From assembly GCA_016871135.1 (NCBI GenBank), contig VFZQ01000212.1:1-8148 (forward strand): 8,148 nt of DNA, in the 5' to 3' direction. Origin of the DNA: Acidobacteriota bacterium. Lineage in GTDB: Bacteria > Acidobacteriota > Terriglobia > Bryobacterales > Bryobacteraceae. Positions 1 through 7,627 of the stretch are shown here, one piece after another; position 1 is the stretch's first letter, and every line of letters begins with the position of its first letter. A program made the translations under genes and the position numbers. The notes below the pieces were generated by a model that saw nothing but the letters and a program-made list of their open reading frames with translations, ran no database searches and was not told the origin of the DNA.

Positions 1-124
1 AGAAAATCCCTACGGTAAGAACTAAATAGCGGAGTCTCCGGTTCTGGTGTCTGCGCAGGAGCAGCAAAGCGAAACCGGTGGTTAGTATGTTGGCCAGTAT
101 GGTAGACGCAGCAAGCCACCCCAC
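1..124 (-). CDS. Membrane protein, N-terminal fragment (runs off the left edge)
   Basis: I do not recognise the family. Reading leftwards from a GTG at 124-122, 41 codons stay open to the window edge. The peptide begins MGWLAASTILANILTTGFAL and continues with a leucine run, a basic patch (RRHQNRRLR) and a second hydrophobic stretch (YLVLTVGIF). This is a typical transmembrane helix, positively charged loop, next transmembrane helix pattern. The start is supported by a GGAGGG ribosome binding site (minus strand 139-134), nine bases before the GTG. Two in-frame TAG codons lie just upstream, so the reading frame cannot begin much earlier. The gene is divergent from hppA and shares its intergenic region. 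Codon use is less GC-rich than in the genes to the right. Another minus-strand frame is also open here but has neither hydrophobic pattern nor ribosome site. It could be the N-terminus of a membrane sensor or transporter; too little is present to say. Confidence 0.55.
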   Translation of the reverse strand, partial: MGWLAASTILANILTTGFALLLLRRHQNRRLRYLVLTVGIF

Positions 125-313
125 GTGGGATAACCCTCCGTAAATCTACTATCGGCATCCACACTCATAGTCCTTAGGGAGAAAATGGCCTTACAGCCGC
201 GGTCAGTATCTTTCCCTAGCTTCACAACAAAAATTGCGCTTCCTCTGCCGAACTGATACTCTGTGAATCGTCCCTAACCCGGGCATTTTGATTTATTTGG
301 AGGAACTTCCCGA
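125..313. promoter_or_regulatory. Divergent intergenic region and hppA leader with a two-step hairpin
   Basis: This gap separates the leftward membrane gene from hppA and should hold both promoters. On the plus strand TAGGGA (175-180) pairs with TCCCTA (213-218), and inside it TGGCC (186-190) pairs with GGTCA (201-205, one G-T pair), giving a stem with an internal loop. A second copy of TCCCTA at 271-276 could compete for the same left arm. The hppA ribosome binding site GGAGG is at 299-303, ten bases before the ATG. No good sigma-70 promoter is visible; the best hexamers (TTGCGC at 234-239, GATACT at 255-260) are only 15 bases apart. The region matches no riboswitch class that I can recognise. 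Confidence 0.4.
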
Positions 314-2794
<2,481 letters not shown>

Positions 2795-2965
2795 CCCGCT
2801 GCTGCGTTATGATGACAAAACCCTCGACAGACTTGTTGCGCGGGCCTAGTCCCAACTCGTAACCGGGATTACCCAATCAACGGGATCGCGATTCCGGCTC
2901 GAGTGCGAGATGCTGGAGAGGACTGGCGGTGTCCTGCCGTCCGTTACCCTTAAGGAGATTACACA

Positions 2966-3103
2966 ATGAAGAAATTCATCGCGCTGATGGTTCTCGGCGC
3001 TTTCACCACCCTGACCTTCGCGGCCGTCACCACCACCGACGACGCCAAGAAGGAAGGCGAACAGAAGAAGAAGGGCAAGGGCAAGAAGAAGAAGGATAGC
3101 TAA
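2966..3103 (+). CDS. Small secreted lysine-rich peptide, 45 residues
   Basis: I recognise no family. The 45 residues start MKKFIALMVLGAFTTLTFAA, a compact signal peptide with two N-terminal lysines, a hydrophobic core and a likely signal peptidase I cut after Ala19 (T-F-A) or Ala20. The mature part is about 26 residues, hydrophilic, with a short acidic start (TTTDD) and then ten lysines in clusters with glycine (KKKGKGKKKK). It contains no cysteine. The start is well supported by AAGGAG at 2952-2957, eight bases before the ATG. It follows hppA by 171 bases on the same strand and is followed directly by a strong terminator, so it is either the last gene of the hppA transcript or has its own promoter in the gap, where I see no convincing one. 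A secreted polycation could bind nucleic acid, anionic cell-wall polymer or membrane; that is speculation. Confidence 0.75.
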   Translation: MKKFIALMVLGAFTTLTFAAVTTTDDAKKEGEQKKKGKGKKKKDS

Positions 3104-3134
3104 CTCTTCTGCTTCGATCCTGAATCGAATCTTC

Positions 3135-3174
3135 AAAGCGGGACGGAAAGCCACTGGCGCTCCGTCCCGCTTTT
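3135..3174 (+). terminator. Strong rho-independent terminator
   Basis: AAAGCGGGACGGA (3135-3147) pairs perfectly over 13 bases with TCCGTCCCGCTTT (3161-3173). The right arm leads into TTTTGCTTTT. The loop can form a further GCC-ACT-GGC mini-stem (3150-3158). It lies 31 bases after the stop of the small peptide gene and ends the hppA/small-peptide unit. A smaller hairpin, TTCGAT (3113-3118) with ATCGAA (3124-3129), stands just before it. There is no long A run on the left, so termination of leftward transcription is not indicated. Confidence 0.92.
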
Positions 3175-3179
3175 GCTTT

Positions 3180-3185
3180 TACAAT
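3180..3185 (+). promoter_or_regulatory. Possible -10 element of the rpiB operon
   Basis: TACAAT matches the TATAAT consensus at five of six positions and lies just after the terminator, where a new promoter is needed. Transcription would begin around 3191-3193, only a few bases before the GTG start of rpiB, which would make the message nearly leaderless. This fits the lack of a good ribosome binding site there. No recognisable -35 element exists at the right distance, since that position falls in the terminator's right arm. The call is tentative. Confidence 0.3.
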
Positions 3186-3194
3186 AGAGAACTG

Positions 3195-3806
3195 GTGCCG
3201 ATTGTCATAACAGCCGCGGACGTGCCGCTCAACGGAGTGATCGAGGTCCCGCGCGGCACGATTATCACGCCCTCCGCCCGCGAGTTAGCGCGCGATCGCG
3301 GCGTGCCGATTGTCGAAGTCGATCCGGTGGCTTTTCAGCCCGCGCGGGAACCCCACCGCACCGTCGCCATCGGTTCCGATCACGGCGGCTTTCGCATGAA
3401 AGAAGCGCTGAAGCCGGTACTTTCGAGCATGGGTTATCACGTCGATGACATTGGCGCATTCGACGAGCGCTCGGTCGACTACCCCGACATCGCCGAAAAG
3501 GTATCGCTCGCCGTGAAAGGCGGCGCGGCCTTCGCGGGCGTTATCGTCGACGGCGCGGGCATTGGCTCCGCCATGGCCGCCAACAAGATCCCCGGCATTC
3601 GCGCGGCGCTTTGTTACGATCGCGCCTCGGCCCGCAATTCGTGCGAACACAACCACGCCAACGTCCTCACCCTCGGTGGACGCATGCTGACGCAGTCACA
3701 AGCCGAGGAGGTGCTTCGGACCTGGTTCGCTACGCCGTGGGGCGGCGGACGGCATCAAGGGCGCATCGACAAGATCACCGCGCTGGAAGGCAAACACAAA
3801 TCATGA
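3195..3806 (+). CDS. rpiB: Ribose-5-phosphate isomerase B-like protein with EutQ/EutT-like N-terminal segment
   Basis: RpiB-family sugar-phosphate isomerase, 203 residues against about 150 for the usual enzyme. Residues 55-200 are the RpiB domain: SDHGGFRMKE (61-70, D62 and H63 as in E. coli D9/H10), SVDYPDIAEKV (93-103), the GAGIGSAMAANKIPG loop (120-134), EHNHAN (151-156, H152 equivalent to E. coli H99) and GGGRHQ (183-188). The catalytic cysteine of E. coli RpiB (C66) is replaced by D119, and T68 by A121, so substrate or mechanism may differ. Residues 1-50 are an addition: VITAADV, then VPRGTIITPSARELA (18-32) and VPIVEVDP. From memory this resembles EutQ (LITAND, IITPEAREVAELLG) and EutT (LTPSARELL). 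The GTG at 3195 is chosen because it keeps this segment; no clear ribosome site precedes it. The stop overlaps the deoC start as ATGA (3803-3806). The isomerase family is sure; ribose-5-phosphate as substrate is not. Confidence 0.88.
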   Translation: MPIVITAADVPLNGVIEVPRGTIITPSARELARDRGVPIVEVDPVAFQPAREPHRTVAIGSDHGGFRMKEALKPVLSSMGYHVDDIGAFDERSVDYPDIAEKVSLAVKGGAAFAGVIVDGAGIGSAMAANKIPGIRAALCYDRASARNSCEHNHANVLTLGGRMLTQSQAEEVLRTWFATPWGGGRHQGRIDKITALEGKHKS

Positions 3807-4615
3807 CCGACGCCGAACTCGACCTGCTCGTCGCGCAAATCGGCGAGGAGTTTATTGCACGCCTCGGCAAACCGGCCGCACCAGCGCCCGCTCCCGCCGG
3901 TGGCGGTTACGATGCGCCCGCGGCGGCGGTAGTGTCGACCGGCCCAGGCGATGCGAAACTCGCGGCGATGATCGATCACACGCTGCTGCGCGCCGATGCC
4001 TCGCGAGAGGAGATCCTGCAGGTGTGCGCGGAAGCGCGCACGCACGGCTTCGCGAGCGTGTGTGTGAACTCTTCCTGGGTCGCGCTGGTGACGCGGGAGT
4101 TGCGTGGTACAGCGGTGAAGACCTGCACGGTTGTCGGCTTTCCGCTCGGGGCGATGTCGACGGCGGGCAAAGTCTTCGAAACGGAAGAAGCGATTCGTTG
4201 CGGCGCTACCGAAGTCGACATGGTGCTCGCTGTCGGACTGCTGCGTGCGGGCGAAGAGCGCGAGGTCGAAAAAGATATTCGCGCCGTGGCCGAGGCGTGC
4301 CATCGCAACGGCGCGATCTTGAAAGTCATCTTCGAAACGGCGGTGTTGAACGATGCCCAGAAGGTGACCGCGTGCAAGCTCTCGGTCGCCGCCGGCGCGG
4401 ACTTCGTGAAAACTTCGACGGGCTTTTCCAAGGGCGGCGCGACGGCCAAGGACATAGCGCTCATGCGCTTCAATGTTGGACCGGCGATTGGCGTTAAGGC
4501 GTCGGGCGGCATCCGGTCATTGGCCGATGCGCGAGCGATGATCGCTGCCGGCGCCAGCCGCATCGGCGCTTCGGCCTCGGTCCGCATCGTGCAGGAATCG
4601 GCGGGGTCGAAATGA
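3803..4615 (+). CDS. deoC: Deoxyribose-phosphate aldolase with encapsulation-peptide-like N-terminus
   Basis: Class I aldolase that reversibly splits 2-deoxy-D-ribose-5-phosphate into glyceraldehyde-3-phosphate and acetaldehyde. The barrel occupies residues 50-268 of 270: IDHTLL (57-62), EVDMV with D139 (E. coli D102), FVKTSTG with Schiff-base K203 (E. coli K167), GVKASGGIR with relay K232 (E. coli K201) and RIGASASV (253-260). All catalytic residues are present. The first 22 residues form an amphipathic helix (L6, L9, V10, I13, F17, I18 and L21 on one side), followed by a Pro/Ala/Gly linker (24-48). That arrangement is typical of cargo peptides of bacterial microcompartments and is absent from housekeeping DeoC. 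The start is the ATG at 3803, which overlaps the rpiB stop and has GGAAGG at 3785-3790. The frame is open further upstream, but that part is a shadow of rpiB. The stop overlaps the next start as ATGA (4612-4615). Confidence 0.95.
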   Translation: MTDAELDLLVAQIGEEFIARLGKPAAPAPAPAGGGYDAPAAAVVSTGPGDAKLAAMIDHTLLRADASREEILQVCAEARTHGFASVCVNSSWVALVTRELRGTAVKTCTVVGFPLGAMSTAGKVFETEEAIRCGATEVDMVLAVGLLRAGEEREVEKDIRAVAEACHRNGAILKVIFETAVLNDAQKVTACKLSVAAGADFVKTSTGFSKGGATAKDIALMRFNVGPAIGVKASGGIRSLADARAMIAAGASRIGASASVRIVQESAGSK

Positions 4616-6366
4616 CAACACCCCGAAGATCGCGCAGCCGGTTTCGCAACCGCGCCGAGCTACTCGACTATCTCCTTGAAGTGTCCGCGGCGACATCGGA
4701 GACGCTCGATTGGGAACGCCTGCTCGCCAACATCGCGCGCACGATTACTCGCGTCATCCCAGCGCAGTTGTTCGCGATTCTTCTTTATTCCGAGCGCCGC
4801 CAGGGGCTCCGCATCCGTTACTCGATGGGGCATCGCCGCGAGATCGTCGACCGGCTGTTGATCCCGCTCGGCGAGGGCGTCACCGGGCGCGCCGCCATGA
4901 CGCGCGAGCCGTTACTGATTCGCGACGTGCGCAAGGAGCCGGGCTATTTGAACGCGCTCGACGCCGTCCGCTGCGAGATGGCGATTCCGATGATTGCCCG
5001 CGACAAACTCGTTGGCGTCATCGATTTTCAATCGACGACCGTGGGCGACTACACGCCGGACGACGTGGCGCTGATGCGTTTGATCGCCGCGCGTATCGCC
5101 AGCGCCATCGACAACGCGCGCCTCCACCGCCGCGTCGACGGGCAACATCGGACGCTGCGGACGCTGACCAACATCTCGCAAGGCTTCAGTTCCATTCTCG
5201 ACGTCGATGAACTACTGCGCACCGTCGCCGAGAGCGTGCGGACGCTGATGAATTACGACTCATTCGCGATCTATCTGCTCGACGAACAGAATCAGGTGTT
5301 GCGCAACCGGTTCACGCACCGAGCCGATGGCGGCAAAGGATTGGAGGAGATTCCCGTCAGCGTCGGCGTCACGGGATCGGCCGCGCGCACGCGCAAGCCG
5401 ATGCGCGTCGAGGACACGCTTGCCGATCCGCGCTACATTGAGTCGCATCCGAACATCCGCAGCGAGGTCGCCGTGCCGCTGATGCTGCGCGATCGGGTGG
5501 TCGGCGTCATGGACCTGGAAAGCAGCCGGCTCAATCATTATTCGATCGACCACATGCGCTCGCTCTCGTTGCTCGCCCCGCAGATCGCCAGCGCGATTGA
5601 AAACGCGCGGTTGTACGAAGAGATCGCGGAGCGCGAAAGCCGTATGGATCGCGACCTGCAAGCCGCGCGGAAATTGCAGTCGCTGCTGCTGCCGAACGAA
5701 ACGCCAAATCTGGAAGGGTTGGACATCGCCGTCGGCTTGCAGCCCGCGCGCGAGATCTCGGGCGATCTGTTCGACTTCTTCGAGTACGACAACGGACAAG
5801 CGGCCATTGTTTTCGGCGATTCGTCGGGCAAGGGCGCGGCCGCGGCGCTTTACGCGGCGCTGGTCGGCGGACTGTTGCGCTCGCTCGGGCGCAGGCCGCG
5901 GCCGCCGTCGCAATTAATGCGCGCGCTGAACAATGCGTTGACCGAACGCAAGGCCGAAGCGCAGTACGTCACGCTGCTCGCTATGTTCTGGGACGCGCGC
6001 ACGCGGAAGCTGACCATGGCCAACGCCGGCGGTCTGCCGCCGATCATCTGCCGCGGCGATCAACTGCTGAACCTCGACGCCGAAGGCGTGCCCGTGGGGT
6101 TGTTGGAAAAGCGCGAGTACGACGAGATCTCGGCGCAGCTGGAGCCCGGCGATGTGATCGTGCTGACCTCGGACGGTGTTGTGGACGCATTGAGCGAAGA
6201 CGGCGAAGAGTACGGCTACGACCGGTTGGCGCGATCGCTGCGCGCCTGTTGCAATCTTCCGGTTGGCGAAATCGCCGCCGCGATCCATCGGGATGTCGAA
6301 ACCTTCCGAGGCAACGCCGCGCAGTTTGACGACCAGACGATTTTGATCTTACGAGTGACCGAATGA
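4612..6366 (+). CDS. GAF-GAF-SpoIIE (RsbU-type) PP2C serine phosphatase
   Basis: Probable soluble signalling phosphatase of 584 residues. Two GAF sensor domains come first, about residues 18-170 and 180-335. Each carries a GEGVTGRAA/GVTGSAA turn (88-95 and 252-258) and ends in a helix of the form RIASAIDNARL or QIASAIENARL. A short coiled coil (about 333-360) with the RsbU-type DLQAARKLQSLLLP signature leads to a PP2C/SpoIIE domain (about 365-582). Metal-binding motifs are intact: SGDLFD (383-388), GDSSGKG (402-408), SDGVVDA (520-526) and DDQTILIL (573-580). Enzymes of this type remove phosphate from anti-sigma-factor antagonists; the ligand of the GAF domains and the target are unknown. There are no membrane segments and no antagonist or anti-sigma gene in the window. 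The start overlaps the deoC stop and the stop overlaps the lysA start, so its synthesis should be coupled to both. No strong ribosome site of its own is visible. Confidence 0.92.
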   Translation: MTTPRRSRSRFRNRAELLDYLLEVSAATSETLDWERLLANIARTITRVIPAQLFAILLYSERRQGLRIRYSMGHRREIVDRLLIPLGEGVTGRAAMTREPLLIRDVRKEPGYLNALDAVRCEMAIPMIARDKLVGVIDFQSTTVGDYTPDDVALMRLIAARIASAIDNARLHRRVDGQHRTLRTLTNISQGFSSILDVDELLRTVAESVRTLMNYDSFAIYLLDEQNQVLRNRFTHRADGGKGLEEIPVSVGVTGSAARTRKPMRVEDTLADPRYIESHPNIRSEVAVPLMLRDRVVGVMDLESSRLNHYSIDHMRSLSLLAPQIASAIENARLYEEIAERESRMDRDLQAARKLQSLLLPNETPNLEGLDIAVGLQPAREISGDLFDFFEYDNGQAAIVFGDSSGKGAAAALYAALVGGLLRSLGRRPRPPSQLMRALNNALTERKAEAQYVTLLAMFWDARTRKLTMANAGGLPPIICRGDQLLNLDAEGVPVGLLEKREYDEISAQLEPGDVIVLTSDGVVDALSEDGEEYGYDRLARSLRACCNLPVGEIAAAIHRDVETFRGNAAQFDDQTILILRVTE

Positions 6367-7607
6367 TCCCCTCCCCCTTTGAGTACCGCGACCGTTCCCT
6401 GTTTGTGGAAGGCGTCGAACTCGAAACGATCGCGCGCGCCGCGGGCACGCCGCTCTACGTGTATTCGGCCAACGATATACGGGAGCGCTACCGGCGCTAT
6501 GACCGCGCCTTCGGCGACACGCCGCATCTGGTCTGTTACGCCGTGAAGGCGAATTCGAATCTTTCGATCCTGCGCATGCTCGCCTCCGAAGGCGCGGGCT
6601 TCGATATCGTCTCCGGCGGCGAACTGTTTCGCGTTTTGAAGGCCGGCGGCGATCCGGCGCGTGTCGTCTTCTCGGGCGTCGGCAAGTCGCGAGAAGAAGT
6701 GGAATACGCGATCGAGTCGGGTATTCACAGCTTTAACTGCGAGTCGGAATCCGAACTCGTCCTGATCGACTCGATCGCTTCGCGATTCGGCGTGAAGGCG
6801 CGCGTGGCGCTGCGCGTGAATCCCCACGTCGACGCGCAGACGCACCCATACATCTCCACCGGACTGCGCGATCACAAGTTTGGCATCGACATCGCCGCGG
6901 CCGAAGAAGTCTACGCGCGCGCGGCGGCGATGTCGAGTCTGCGGCCCGACGGCGTGAGCTGTCACATCGGATCACAGCTGCTCGACACCGCGCCGCTGAT
7001 CGAAGCGTTCGATGCGGTGCTGGCGTTGGTCGACCGCCTTCGCGCGCGCGACATTGCGATTACGCATCTGGACTTAGGCGGCGGGCTCGGCGTGCCATAC
7101 AAACCGGAGCAACAAGAGCCGGACGTGACCTCGCATATTCAGTCGATGTGTGCGCGCTGCCAGGACCGCTCGCTAACGCTGATGACCGAACCCGGACGAT
7201 CGATCGTCGGACCGGCCGGCGCGCTGGTCACGCGCGTGTTGTACCGCAAGCCGACCGCGTCGAAGGAGTTCGTCGTTGTCGACGCGGCGATGAACGATTT
7301 GATCCGCCCCGCGCTCTATCAGGCCCATCACGAGATAGTGCCGTTGCGCCAATCGGCCGCGCCCGCGATCGTCGCCGATGTTGTCGGACCGGTCTGCGAA
7401 ACGGGTGACTTCTTCGCGCGCGACCGCGAGATGGCGAATGTTCTGCCGGGCGATTTCGTGGCGCTGATGACAGCGGGCGCATATGGGTTTGTCTTGTCCT
7501 CGAACTACAACACGCGGCCGCGCGCTGCGGAAGTGTTAGTCGACGGCGCCGAGTGGCGCGTCGCCCGAAAGCGGGAGAAGTTCGCGGACTTGATTGCCGG
7601 CGAGTAG
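6363..7607 (+). CDS. lysA: Diaminopimelate decarboxylase
   Basis: PLP enzyme of the last step of lysine synthesis, meso-diaminopimelate to L-lysine plus CO2, cytoplasmic. The 414 residues match the family's usual length. Visible motifs are the N-terminal GTPLYVYS (28-35), CYAVKANSN with the PLP lysine K62 (58-66), HIGSQ (201-205), the phosphate-binding GGGLG (239-243), EPGRS (276-280), CETGDF with active-site C345 (345-350) and AYGF (373-376). The CETGDF and HIGSQ motifs favour diaminopimelate over ornithine or carboxynorspermidine as substrate. Its ATG overlaps the phosphatase stop (ATGA, 6363-6366), so it is the fourth gene of the coupled operon and probably depends on upstream translation. 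The sequence shows no attenuator or lysine riboswitch. Its presence after a regulatory phosphatase appears to be a matter of shared transcription rather than pathway. Confidence 0.95.
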   Translation: MIPSPFEYRDRSLFVEGVELETIARAAGTPLYVYSANDIRERYRRYDRAFGDTPHLVCYAVKANSNLSILRMLASEGAGFDIVSGGELFRVLKAGGDPARVVFSGVGKSREEVEYAIESGIHSFNCESESELVLIDSIASRFGVKARVALRVNPHVDAQTHPYISTGLRDHKFGIDIAAAEEVYARAAAMSSLRPDGVSCHIGSQLLDTAPLIEAFDAVLALVDRLRARDIAITHLDLGGGLGVPYKPEQQEPDVTSHIQSMCARCQDRSLTLMTEPGRSIVGPAGALVTRVLYRKPTASKEFVVVDAAMNDLIRPALYQAHHEIVPLRQSAAPAIVADVVGPVCETGDFFARDREMANVLPGDFVALMTAGAYGFVLSSNYNTRPRAAEVLVDGAEWRVARKREKFADLIAGE

Positions 7608-7627
7608 GATTCGAAACGGGAGGCGTC

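Noticed and set aside
64..70. GCAAAGC next to ACCGG, reminiscent of part of a c-di-GMP (GEMM) riboswitch
   Set aside because: The rest of the aptamer consensus is missing and the bases are explained as codons of the minus-strand membrane gene.
234..260. Promoter hexamers TTGCGC and GATACT before hppA
   Set aside because: The spacing is 15 bases and both hexamers match the consensus poorly, so this is not reported as a separate promoter.
221..267. Inverted repeat TTCACA ... TGTGAA
   Set aside because: The arms are six bases and 35 bases apart, too far for a CRP-like site and too weak for a confident hairpin.
2910..2969. A 19-codon frame ending in an ATGA overlap with the small-peptide start
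   Set aside because: No ribosome site precedes it and the peptide has no recognisable features, so coupling is possible but is most simply chance.
3611..3802. Upstream extension of the deoC reading frame by 64 codons
   Set aside because: It overlaps rpiB in another frame and its product is Arg-rich and featureless. The ATG at 3803 with the ATGA overlap and the helix-like N-terminus is the better start.
5260..6366. Reading the phosphatase as a guanylate cyclase or histidine kinase because of its GAF domains
   Set aside because: The C-terminal domain has the PP2C metal motifs SGDLFD, GDSSGKG and SDGVVDA and no GGDEF or H-box/ATPase motifs.
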